Source: Anaerolineales bacterium
GTDB lineage: Bacteria; Chloroflexota; Anaerolineae; Anaerolineales; UBA11579
DNA length: 64,000 nt
Reading direction: 5' to 3'
NCBI GenBank assembly: GCA_016932165.1
Contig: JAFGDK010000047.1
Location: forward strand, 1-64,000
In this document: piece by piece, positions 50,478-59,398 of the stretch
Position numbering within the stretch: the stretch's first letter is position 1
Layout: the number at the start of each line of letters is the position of its first letter
Made by a program: the position numbers and the translations under genes
Notes under the pieces: generated by a model
Told to the model about the DNA's origin: nothing
Seen by the model: only the letters and a program-made list of their open reading frames with translations
The model's database searches: none

Positions 50478-51161
50478 ATGGCAGAAAATCAACCCAAAAT
50501 TGTAGCCCTGGTACCCATGCGGCATGATTCGGAGCGCGTGCCGGGCAAGAATTACCGCCTGATGGCCGGCAAGCCGATGTATGCCCATATCATCGAGACG
50601 CTGCTCTCCTGCCCGGAGATCGACCGGGTGGTGGTGGACACCGACAGCCCCACGATCATGGCGGGTCTGCGGCAGAATTACCCCGCCGTAATGGTGATCG
50701 AGCGCCCGGAGGAACTGCGCGGCGGGATGATCCCGATGAATGCGATCCTGCTGCACGATACCGCCCAGGTGGAGGCCGACTACTACCTGCAAACGCACAG
50801 CACCAACCCGCTGCTGAAGGCGGGGACGATCTCCGCGGCGATTCAGACCTTTCTGGGCCAGCGGGATAAATACGATTCACTTTTTTCAGTCACCCGCTGG
50901 CAGACCAGGCTTTACTGGGAGACTGGCGCGGCGGTCAATCACAACCCGGATGAGCTGCTGCGCACCCAGGACCTGTCACCGGTCTACGAGGAGAACTCGT
51001 GCATTTACCTGTTCACCCGCCAGAACCTGGCGCGGCGCAACCACCGGATCGGCGACGTCCCTCGGATGTTTGAGATTGATGCTGCCGAGGCGCTGGACAT
51101 CGATGAAGAACTGGATTTCACCATCGTCGATCTGCTGCTGCAGCAGCGCAGCAAAGAGTAG
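50478..51161 (+). CDS. Acylneuraminate cytidylyltransferase (CMP-nonulosonate synthetase type), third copy
   Basis: KIVALVPMRHDSERVPGKNYRLMAGKPMYAHIIETL; EENSCIYLFTRQNL. Confidence 0.9.
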   Translation: MAENQPKIVALVPMRHDSERVPGKNYRLMAGKPMYAHIIETLLSCPEIDRVVVDTDSPTIMAGLRQNYPAVMVIERPEELRGGMIPMNAILLHDTAQVEADYYLQTHSTNPLLKAGTISAAIQTFLGQRDKYDSLFSVTRWQTRLYWETGAAVNHNPDELLRTQDLSPVYEENSCIYLFTRQNLARRNHRIGDVPRMFEIDAAEALDIDEELDFTIVDLLLQQRSKE

Positions 51162-51175
51162 AAAGGATCAACTGT

Positions 51176-52153
51176 ATGACCGAAAAATTACGCGTGCTTT
51201 TCTCCGCCCCTTACATGATCCCGTCCATTGACCGCTTCCGCCCGGTGTTGGAATATTACGGATTGGAAATCATCCAAGCCTCGGTGGTAGAGCGGCTGGA
51301 AGAGGAAGAAATCTTGGTATATGCCGGGCAGTTTGACGGCACGATCTGTGGGGACGACCGCTATTCCGAGCGGGTCATCAAGGCCTGCCTGCCGCGGCTG
51401 AAAGTGATCTCTAAATGGGGCACGGGAATCGATTCGATTGATAAGGAAACCGCTGACCGCCTGAGTGTGATGGTAGTGAATACGCCGAATGCCTTTACTC
51501 TGCCGGTGGCAGACAGCGTGATGGGCTATCTGCTGGCTTTTGCCCGTCAACTTCCCTGGATGGATGCGGCGATCAAATCGGGTAGCTGGCAGAAAATACC
51601 TGGGCGATCACTCAGCGAGTGCACCCTGGGGGTGATCGGGGTTGGAAATATCGGCAAAGCGGTCATCCGCCGGGCGCGAGCATTTGGTATGGAAATCCTA
51701 GGGAACGATATCATTGAGATTCGGCCCGATTTTGTACGCGAAATGGGGGTAGAAATGACCTCGCGCGACGATCTGCTTGCCCGGGCGGATTTTGTCAGCG
51801 TGAATTGTGATCTCAACCCCACCAGCGTGCATCTGATCAATGCGGAGACACTCTCCAAAATGAAGTCCTCCGCCGTGCTGATCAACGCGGCCCGCGGCCC
51901 GATTGTAAAGGAAGCCGATCTGGTTGCCGCCCTGCAGAATGGGGAGATCGCCGGAGCAGCCTTGGATGTGTTTGAATTCGAACCGCTGCCGGCTGACAGT
52001 CCGTTGAAGCAGATGGACAATGTCATGCTGGCCCCGCACAACTCCAACTCAAGCCCGATGGCCTGGGAACGGGTGCACTGGAACACGATCCGCAATTTAC
52101 TGATCGGGCTGGGTATCCCTGTGGATGATTTCTCAAAGGACAAATTCGAATAG
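51176..52153 (+). CDS. D-isomer-specific 2-hydroxyacid dehydrogenase (phosphoglycerate dehydrogenase-like)
   Basis: TLGVIGVGNIGKAVIRRARAFGMEILGND; LINAARGPIVKEADLVAALQNGEIAGAALDVFEFEPL. Confidence 0.92.
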   Translation: MTEKLRVLFSAPYMIPSIDRFRPVLEYYGLEIIQASVVERLEEEEILVYAGQFDGTICGDDRYSERVIKACLPRLKVISKWGTGIDSIDKETADRLSVMVVNTPNAFTLPVADSVMGYLLAFARQLPWMDAAIKSGSWQKIPGRSLSECTLGVIGVGNIGKAVIRRARAFGMEILGNDIIEIRPDFVREMGVEMTSRDDLLARADFVSVNCDLNPTSVHLINAETLSKMKSSAVLINAARGPIVKEADLVAALQNGEIAGAALDVFEFEPLPADSPLKQMDNVMLAPHNSNSSPMAWERVHWNTIRNLLIGLGIPVDDFSKDKFE

Positions 52154-52165
52154 AGGAGCAATTGG

Positions 52166-52924
52166 ATGACTGACCAAAGAATTGTGCTGGTGACCGGCGC
52201 CAATGGCGGGATTGGGCGCGCCACTGTGCTGGAATTCGCAAAGCGGGGCTGGCTGGTGATCGGGGTGGACCGGAAGCTGCTGGATTTTGATTTCCCCGAG
52301 GATGGCCTGTTTGTGCAGACCGATATTGCCAAACCGGAGAATGTGGCCGAACTGTTCAGCCAGGTGGCACACATGTACGGACGTCTGGATGCGTTGGTCA
52401 ACAACGCCGCCATCCAGATCGCCAAACCGCTGGTCGAGACCACCCTGGAGGAATGGGACCAACTGATGGATGTCAACCTGCGGGCGATCTTCTACAGCGT
52501 TAAGCAGGCCTATCCGCTGCTGAAGAAGAGCAAAGGGGCAGTGGTGAATGTATCCTCGGTGCATGCAGTAGCCACCTCAGCAGATATCGCCAGCTATGCG
52601 GCCAGCAAGGGGGCGGTGATGGCCCTGACCCGGGCGATGGCGATCGAGTTCGCCCCGGACGATGTGCGCGTGAATGCGATCCTCCCCGGGGCAGTCGATA
52701 CCCCCATGCTGGAAGCCGGGCTTTCCCGCGGGCATGTCTCCGGCGGCACGCTGGAAGACCGCAAAGCTGAACTGGCCAGCAAGACGGTCATCGGGCGGGT
52801 GGGAAAGCCTTCGGAGATTGCCACGGCGATCGTCTTCCTGGCAGATAACGAACAATCTTCGTTCATGACCGGGCACCCCATGCTGGTGGATGGCGGGGCG
52901 ACGATCCGCCTGAGCACAGAATAA
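52166..52924 (+). CDS. SDR family oxidoreductase
   Basis: VLVTGANGGIGRATVLEFAKRGW; NNAAIQ; SYAASKGAVMALTRAMAIEFA. Confidence 0.92.
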   Translation: MTDQRIVLVTGANGGIGRATVLEFAKRGWLVIGVDRKLLDFDFPEDGLFVQTDIAKPENVAELFSQVAHMYGRLDALVNNAAIQIAKPLVETTLEEWDQLMDVNLRAIFYSVKQAYPLLKKSKGAVVNVSSVHAVATSADIASYAASKGAVMALTRAMAIEFAPDDVRVNAILPGAVDTPMLEAGLSRGHVSGGTLEDRKAELASKTVIGRVGKPSEIATAIVFLADNEQSSFMTGHPMLVDGGATIRLSTE

Positions 52925-52927
52925 GAC

Positions 52928-53734
52928 ATGCGAAACGCAGCCAAACAATGGGTGCCGCAGCCCGTCTGGGATGCCGCCCGAAAGCTCTATTTTGCCGGTA
53001 AACATGCCAAAGCATGGCCCCGGGCCACGTTTCACCCCTGGCGGAGATTTTCGATCCAGCAGTTGGGGGCATATCAAGATAAGCACAAAGGCGAACGCTG
53101 CGTGATCATCGGCAACGGCCCCAGCCTGAAGCACACCGATGTCTCCAAAATCAAAGATGAATATACCTTTGGCATGAACCGGATCTACCTGGCCTTCCCT
53201 GAGTGGGGATTTGAGACCAGCTACTTCGTCTCGATCAACGACCTGGTCATCGAGCAGTGCGCCGGCGAGATCCGCGCCCTGAGGATGCCTAAGTTCCTCT
53301 CCTGGCACTCGCACCCCCACATCGCCCCCGCCGCAGACCTGATGTTCCTGTACACCACCTACTACGATCCCAAGTTCGCCACAGACGTGCGCGGCCGGCT
53401 GTGGGAGGGCGCCACGGTGACCTATGTCGCCATGCAATTGGCTTACTACATGGGCTTTGAAGAGGTAGTGCTGATCGGGGTGGACCACTCCTTCAAGCAG
53501 AAGGGCGAGCCGAACAAGACGGTTATCTCCGAGGGGGATGACGAATCACACTTTGACCCCAAATACTTCGGCAAGGGATTCCGCTGGCAGCTGCCCGACC
53601 TGGAGACCTCGGAACTGGCTTACAGGCGGGCGCGGCAGGTTTACGAGGCTGCCGGCCGCCGGATTGTGGATGCGACCGTTGGGGGCAAGTTGGATGTCTT
53701 TCCTAAAGTGGAGTTTGATAGCTACTTTGGGTGA
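52928..53734 (+). CDS. DUF115 / MptE-like protein, candidate nonulosonate-related glycosyltransferase
   Basis: ERCVIIGNGPSLKHTDVSKIKDEYTFGMNRIYL; AYYMGFEEVVLIGVDHSF; A.RIVDATVGGKLDVFPKV. Confidence 0.75.
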   Translation: MRNAAKQWVPQPVWDAARKLYFAGKHAKAWPRATFHPWRRFSIQQLGAYQDKHKGERCVIIGNGPSLKHTDVSKIKDEYTFGMNRIYLAFPEWGFETSYFVSINDLVIEQCAGEIRALRMPKFLSWHSHPHIAPAADLMFLYTTYYDPKFATDVRGRLWEGATVTYVAMQLAYYMGFEEVVLIGVDHSFKQKGEPNKTVISEGDDESHFDPKYFGKGFRWQLPDLETSELAYRRARQVYEAAGRRIVDATVGGKLDVFPKVEFDSYFG

Positions 53735-53948
53735 GGACAGTGATGGATGATCTGGCACCGAGTGATTAGGGGGTTGCGGTGCGGTAAATTGTAACAAAAC
53801 CTCAGATTCAAATCCACATTACAACTCTGAGGGATGACAACCAGACAAAATAGTTTTTCAATGCGTTGAATATGGATCGAAGGATTATTTATTTTGGTTA
53901 GGCAATAATTCTTGGGATCGCCAATGTTTAAGGTGCAAGCATCTAAAA

Positions 53949-53993
53949 AGTTCCGATAGCGGAGATCGTCGGAACTCTGCCAGGTTTTTTTGT
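53949..53993 (+). terminator. Hairpin followed by T-run in 0.7-kb intergenic region
   Basis: AGTTCCGA-N12-TCGGAACT (53949-53976), then CTGCCAGGTTTTTTT. Confidence 0.45.
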
Positions 53994-54190
53994 AACAGCA
54001 ATTTACGTCTTTTTAGTTCCCATTTACTTTTTGTTAGGTTTGACTGGGCTTGAATAAACCAAAAATCTGCAGCCCAACCGGGATGTTAGCGCGCATCTGG
54101 TGGGTTGCGCGCTGACCTCTGTTTTTGGACCAGCCAGCGCGATAGTGGACGTGCTCTCAGGATAACCCCATCCCGTCTGCTGCGCAGACA

Positions 54191-54300
54191 CCCTTCCCCT
54201 TGAAAAAGGGAAGGGTAAAAACGATCTAGTGATTCATGGTAAACTAATCGTCCTCCCCTTTTTGTGAAGGGGGAGGATGCCAACATAGTCGGCAGGAGGG
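54191..54300. repeat. Two adjacent imperfect C/T-A/G hairpins (REP-like intergenic repeat)
   Basis: CCCTTCCCCTTgaaAAAGGGAAGGG and TCCTCCCCTTtttgtgAAGGGGGAGGA within 90 bp. Confidence 0.5.
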
Positions 54301-54448
54301 GGTATGCTCAAACCTGCGGTTTGATTCAGGAGTTTGACCTGCATCCAAACCACAGGTTAGCGACCTCCTCATTCCTCGTTGCCTCGGTGACTGATCACTA
54401 ATAAAACTATCAAACTACCAAACTACTATTTCCATTATAATTCCCCCG

Positions 54449-56383
54449 ATGTCTGAGCAATTTCCGCTGGTCACCATTGTGACCCCCTCCTACAACCAGG
54501 CTGACTACCTGGAGCAGACCCTCCTCTCCGTGCTGGGGCAGGGGTATCCCAACCTGGAATACCTGGTGGTGGACGGCGGCTCCACCGATGGCAGCGTGGA
54601 GATCATCCGCAAATACCAGAACCAGCTTGCTTGGTGGGTCAGCGAGAAGGATGAGGGCCAGGCCGATGCGATCAACAAGGGCTTCCGCCGGGCGGCAGGC
54701 AAATACATCGCCTGGCTCAATTCTGACGATATCTACCTCCCGGGGACGATCGCCAAAGCGGTGCAGACCCTGGAAGCAAACCCGGACGCCGGGCTGGTTT
54801 ATGCCAACTTGCTCTCGATCAATGCCCGCGGCGAGCATGTCAACACAATCCGCTACCGCCCGTTTGCGCTGGAAGATCTGCTGGCCTTCTTCATCATCGG
54901 GCAGCCGACCGTGTTCATGCGTCGCGCCGTGTTGGAAGAAGCTGGCTATCTCTCCAGGGACTATCACTATCTGCTGGACCACCACCTGTGGCTGCGGATC
55001 GCCGCGATTGCCAGGCTGCGCTATGTCCCCGAACTGTGGGCGGCGGCCCGTTACCACCCTGGTGCCAAGAATATGGCCCAAGCAGAGAAATTCGGCCGAG
55101 AGGCGTTCAAAATCCTGGAATGGGCCAGCACCCAGCCCAAGATGGCTGATGTGATTGCAGGCGGCCATGACCGCATCATGGGCGGCGCGCACCGCTTTGA
55201 CGCCCACTACCTGCTTGATGCAGCCCAGCCGCTTAAAGCCCTGAAGGCTTACCGCCAGGTGTGGAAATACTACCCTGAGTTTGCCCTGCGCCGCCTCAAC
55301 CGGATCGTGTTCTCGTTTGCCAGCCTTGCCGGCCTGGGCGGGCTGCGTAGGTTGATCTACCGGCGCTATCTGATCGCCCCTGGGAAGGCCGAATCCGGGC
55401 ATGCGGCTGCGTCGGCTGTTGTGGCCGTACCCGAGCCGCGGCGTAAAAAGCCTAATGACCTGCTGCCCCCCATCCTGGTGACGGGGGTACACCGCTCCTC
55501 CACCACCTGGGTCGGTAAAATGCTGGCCGCCAATAAGGACTATGCTTACGTCAGCGAACCGCTGAATGTGCTCCACCGCCGCGGAGTGATGCGCAAGCCA
55601 GTGCAGCACTGGTATACCTATATTTGTGATGAGAATGAAGATTTGCTGCTCTCCAGCTTCTACGAGACGATGCAATTGCGCTATCACACCTGGCTGGAAC
55701 TGGGCGACTTGCGTTCCTTGAAGGATGCCGGCCGGTTAATGCGGGACTGGATGAATTTCACTATCGGACGCAAGCGCGGGCGTCAGGTGCTGCTCAAAGA
55801 CCCTTTTGCGCTCTTCTCGGCAGAATGGTTTTCCCGGCGGCTGGGCTGCGAGGTGGTCATCGCCGTACGCCACCCGGCTGCGTTTGTCAGCAGCCTCAAG
55901 CGGCTGAACTGGCCGTTCCAATTTGAGGACCTGCTCGCCCAGCCGCTGCTGATGAGCGATTGGCTGGAACCCTTCCGCAGCGAGATGATCCAAGCAGAGA
56001 AAAACCCGGAGGATATCATCGGCCAGGCCAGCCTGCTGTGGCGGATGATCTACCATGTGGTCTGGGAGTTCCAGCAAAACAACCCGCATTTCCATATTGT
56101 CCGCCACGAGGACCTTTCGCTGAACCCATTACAGGAATTCCAGTCCCTCTACCGGGCGATGGGGGTGCCGTTTACCCGGGGGGTAGCGGAAACGATCCAC
56201 AAATCCACCAATCCCGGTAACCCCACCGAGTTGCCGCTCGAATCGATCCACTCCGTCAACCTGGACAGCAAAACCAATATCAAGAACTGGCAAAACCGGT
56301 TGAAGCCAGAAGAGATCGACCGGGTGCGGGAACTGACTGAGGAGATCTCTCAGCGATACTACCGGGACCAGGATTGGATATGA
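54449..56383 (+). CDS. Fusion: N-terminal GT2 glycosyltransferase plus C-terminal sulfotransferase domain
   Basis: N-terminus VTIVTPSYNQADYLEQTLLSVLGQGYPNLEYLVVDGGSTDGS, WLNSDD; C-terminus PPILVTGVHRSSTTWVGKMLAANKDYAYVSEPLNVL, VVIAVRHPAAFVSS, HFHIVRHEDLSLNP. Confidence 0.9.
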   Translation: MSEQFPLVTIVTPSYNQADYLEQTLLSVLGQGYPNLEYLVVDGGSTDGSVEIIRKYQNQLAWWVSEKDEGQADAINKGFRRAAGKYIAWLNSDDIYLPGTIAKAVQTLEANPDAGLVYANLLSINARGEHVNTIRYRPFALEDLLAFFIIGQPTVFMRRAVLEEAGYLSRDYHYLLDHHLWLRIAAIARLRYVPELWAAARYHPGAKNMAQAEKFGREAFKILEWASTQPKMADVIAGGHDRIMGGAHRFDAHYLLDAAQPLKALKAYRQVWKYYPEFALRRLNRIVFSFASLAGLGGLRRLIYRRYLIAPGKAESGHAAASAVVAVPEPRRKKPNDLLPPILVTGVHRSSTTWVGKMLAANKDYAYVSEPLNVLHRRGVMRKPVQHWYTYICDENEDLLLSSFYETMQLRYHTWLELGDLRSLKDAGRLMRDWMNFTIGRKRGRQVLLKDPFALFSAEWFSRRLGCEVVIAVRHPAAFVSSLKRLNWPFQFEDLLAQPLLMSDWLEPFRSEMIQAEKNPEDIIGQASLLWRMIYHVVWEFQQNNPHFHIVRHEDLSLNPLQEFQSLYRAMGVPFTRGVAETIHKSTNPGNPTELPLESIHSVNLDSKTNIKNWQNRLKPEEIDRVRELTEEISQRYYRDQDWI

Positions 56384-57192
56384 AAATGACAGATACACAG
56401 CCGCTGGTTTCAATTGTGACCCCCTCCTACAACCAGTCTAGATTTCTCCAGGCCGCCATGGATTCGGTGCTGGGGCAGAGCTACCCAAACATTGAATACA
56501 TCGTTATCGACGGCGGCTCAAGCGATGAAAGTCCGGCGATGATCGCTGCCAGGGGAGACCAACTGGCTTACTGGGTCTCCGAATCGGATAAGGGCCAGAC
56601 TAACGCGATCAACAAAGGCTTTGACCGGGCCAAAGGCGAGATCCTTGCCTGGCTGAACTCGGATGACACCTACGAGCCGCATGCGGTGGCCCAGGCGGTA
56701 GAATATCTCTCGGCCCACCCCCAGGTCGGGCTGGTGTACGGCGAAGCCAATTTTATTGATGAACACGGGCGCGTGATCGGGCGCTTCCCGGCGGCCCAAA
56801 CCGATCATGCCCGGCTGCGGCAAGGATACGTGCATATCCCCCAGCAGGCTGCCTTCTGGCGCGCCGATCTCTGGCGGCGGGTGGGTCCGCTGGATGAGAA
56901 TTTGTATTTCGCCATGGACTATGATCTCTGGCTCAAGCTGACCGCGGTCAGCGAGGCGCGCTACCTGCCCGGTAGGGTGTGGGCCAACTTCCGGCTGCAT
57001 GGCGATTCGAAGACAATTGCTGAAGACGAACGCGGTTGGGATGAGATGGTGCAAATCCATTACCGGGATGGCGGCAGCCGTCTCTCAATTATTACGATAA
57101 AATATGTTTTCAGAAAACTGCTCGCCCCGCTGGTCACCTGGCGGCGGCGAAGCAGGGTGAGGCAGGCAAGGGAGTATGGCACAGATGAATAA
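56380..57192 (+). CDS. Glycosyltransferase family 2 (paralog of the preceding GT2 domain)
   Basis: VSIVTPSYNQSRFLQAAMDSVLGQSYPNIEYIVIDGGSSDESPAMI; LAWLNSDDTYEPHAVAQ. Confidence 0.9.
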   Translation: MKMTDTQPLVSIVTPSYNQSRFLQAAMDSVLGQSYPNIEYIVIDGGSSDESPAMIAARGDQLAYWVSESDKGQTNAINKGFDRAKGEILAWLNSDDTYEPHAVAQAVEYLSAHPQVGLVYGEANFIDEHGRVIGRFPAAQTDHARLRQGYVHIPQQAAFWRADLWRRVGPLDENLYFAMDYDLWLKLTAVSEARYLPGRVWANFRLHGDSKTIAEDERGWDEMVQIHYRDGGSRLSIITIKYVFRKLLAPLVTWRRRSRVRQAREYGTDE

Positions 57193-57952
57193 AGCTGTGA
57201 AAGATTTGGTCTATATTGATACGCACGATTCCCTGATGCGGGTATTGCAATCCTGGCGGTTGTGGGTGGCAGGCGCGTTGGCCGGTGCGCTGATTGCCGC
57301 GGGGGTATTTGCGGTCTTCCCGCCGCCATACCGTGCCAGGGCTGTGGTGGTGGTGGATCTAAATATTGAAGATGTTTATGATATCCCGCCCGAACGCCAA
57401 TTCTATTTCATTGGACGGGAAACGCGCAAGTTGCAGGCCCTCGCCTGGAGTGATGAGACGATACAGCTTGTTGCAGACCAGGTTGGCGGCGTTAGTGTGC
57501 GTGAGCTGCGAGATGAAACCCTGACCCTCAGCCAGCCAGAGGACGGCAGCTGGTATTTCTTTGCCGATCACAAAGATGCCGGCCGGGCAGAAGAGATTGC
57601 CGGCGCCTGGGCCAAGACCTTTTACCAGCAGGTGCTGGATGGGGTTGAAATCTCCGAATACCTGGTGGTGATGCGTGAGGAAATCCCCAAGATTTTTGAG
57701 CAGTATCAAGGGATCAATGGTGGAGAGGCAAGCTATCTGGTTGAAAAAATGTATCCACAGATGGCTGATTCAAAAGGGATTTCCCCCTACACAGAAGTCA
57801 GCCTGTCACAAGTAGATCAACTCCAGGTCGTACGCAAGGTGCCGATGTCGGTTTATATCTTGGCTGGAGCATTGATCGGCGCCTGCGGGCTGGCCCTGGC
57901 GGCATTATCAATCCTGAGAGCAGAGGAGCAAGATGTCTTCCTGGCTGACTGA
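57176..57952 (+). CDS. Wzz-like polysaccharide co-polymerase / chain-length determinant family
   Basis: N-terminal TM WRLWVAGALAGALIAAGVFAVFPPPYRARAVVVVDL and C-terminal TM VPMSVYILAGALIGACGLALAAL. Confidence 0.72.
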   Translation: MAQMNKAVKDLVYIDTHDSLMRVLQSWRLWVAGALAGALIAAGVFAVFPPPYRARAVVVVDLNIEDVYDIPPERQFYFIGRETRKLQALAWSDETIQLVADQVGGVSVRELRDETLTLSQPEDGSWYFFADHKDAGRAEEIAGAWAKTFYQQVLDGVEISEYLVVMREEIPKIFEQYQGINGGEASYLVEKMYPQMADSKGISPYTEVSLSQVDQLQVVRKVPMSVYILAGALIGACGLALAALSILRAEEQDVFLAD

Positions 57953-59396
57953 AAAACGCCTTGAAAACTGGATGCATGTCCTGTGGGGGCTGATGTTGTT
58001 CACCATGCCGGTGACCAGTTTCCGCTGGCTGCCCGATGTGATGGGCAAGACGCATGTGCGTCCATTGGCCTTCTATCCCATGGCGCTGGCCGTTGTCGTG
58101 CTGGCAGTCTACTTGTGGAAGACCAAATCCTTCCGCTGGCCGGCCCAGACTGCGCCGCTGGTGGGCTTTTTATTGGTGGCGCTCGTTTCCACTTTGATTG
58201 GGGGTTTCTATGCCCCGCCAGATTTACGCGGCAAAGCTTATTGGGCCTGGGCACTGCGGGCGTGGATCTCTTTGGGGATCGGGATGGGCTTTTTCTGGGT
58301 CTCCGTGTATCTCTCCCGGTCGGAAGACTTCCTGCGTAAGTCACTGCCCTGGTTATATGCCGGGCTGGGGATCACGATCGTATGGGGTGTTTTGCAGGCC
58401 ATTGCCCTGAATACTTCCCTGGTCGATCTGGAACTGATCAATAAAATTCAGCTGAGCTTCTCCATCCGGGGGTTGACCAGACCGCGCATTTCGGGTTTTG
58501 CCTATGAACCTTCCTGGCTGGCGGATCAGATCACCATTTTTTACTTCCCCTGGCTGTTTGCTTCTCTGGTCACCCGGGTGCGGATCACAAAATACCGCTG
58601 GCTGGAACCTGCGCTGGCACTGGGAGCCATCGGAATACTGCTGCTCTCCTACTCCCGCAGCGGGGTGATTGGGCTGGTCTTCTCTGTTGCCGTGGCCTTA
58701 CTGACGGTGGGACGCGGACTGCTCGTGAGCATCTGGTCGTGGTTCTGGGGTCCATTCGTCTCGCCTGAGATCCCCGGCCGGTGGAACCGGGTACTGATCC
58801 TGCTTCTGGTGATCCTGGCGCTGGTCTCTGCATTTCTGTGGCTGGATAGATTCCAGTACTTTGCAAATCTGTGGGAGGCCAGTCTGAGCAACGGTCTGGT
58901 TGACTATGTGCGTGCCATCGCAGCTGCCCCACGGGTGGCTTACATCCAGGCTGGGATGAATATTTTTAACCTGCATCCCTGGTTTGGGGTTGGATTGGGT
59001 GGCAGCAGCTTCTATCTCTTCGATCATTTGCCCTCCTGGGCGCTGACCGATCCCTACGAGATCGCCATGCAGTTCAGCCCGACCTCAAATGAAATCCCCA
59101 ATGTGCGCAACCTGATCATCCGGCTGCTCTCAGAGACTGGCATCGTGGGATTTTGTTTCTATCTGGCTTTTAATATCTCTGTCCTGGGCAGTATCCGCAA
59201 GATGTTTCTCTCGCGCAAAAAGCTGATGGTATTTGCCTCCGTGGCTGGTCTGACCGCCTGGCCGGCGATCATCCTGCGACAGTTTACACTCTCAACCCTG
59301 ACGGCACCCGTGATCTGGGTTACGTTGGGGATGGTGGTGGGATACGCCCATCACGTGATTGATTCCCCTGGGAACACTGAAAAAACAAAGGAGTAA
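57933..59396 (+). CDS. O-antigen ligase/polymerase (Wzy/WaaL) family membrane protein
   Basis: Polytopic; LSYSRSGVIGLVFSVAVALL; large periplasmic loop with HPWFGVGLGGSSFYLFDHLPSW; IIRLLSETGIVGF. Confidence 0.82.
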   Translation: MSSWLTEKRLENWMHVLWGLMLFTMPVTSFRWLPDVMGKTHVRPLAFYPMALAVVVLAVYLWKTKSFRWPAQTAPLVGFLLVALVSTLIGGFYAPPDLRGKAYWAWALRAWISLGIGMGFFWVSVYLSRSEDFLRKSLPWLYAGLGITIVWGVLQAIALNTSLVDLELINKIQLSFSIRGLTRPRISGFAYEPSWLADQITIFYFPWLFASLVTRVRITKYRWLEPALALGAIGILLLSYSRSGVIGLVFSVAVALLTVGRGLLVSIWSWFWGPFVSPEIPGRWNRVLILLLVILALVSAFLWLDRFQYFANLWEASLSNGLVDYVRAIAAAPRVAYIQAGMNIFNLHPWFGVGLGGSSFYLFDHLPSWALTDPYEIAMQFSPTSNEIPNVRNLIIRLLSETGIVGFCFYLAFNISVLGSIRKMFLSRKKLMVFASVAGLTAWPAIILRQFTLSTLTAPVIWVTLGMVVGYAHHVIDSPGNTEKTKE

Positions 59397-59398
59397 AC

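Noticed and set aside
54410-55687. 425-aa antisense ORF within the GT2-sulfotransferase fusion
   Set aside because: Shadow ORF opposite a well-supported coding sequence.
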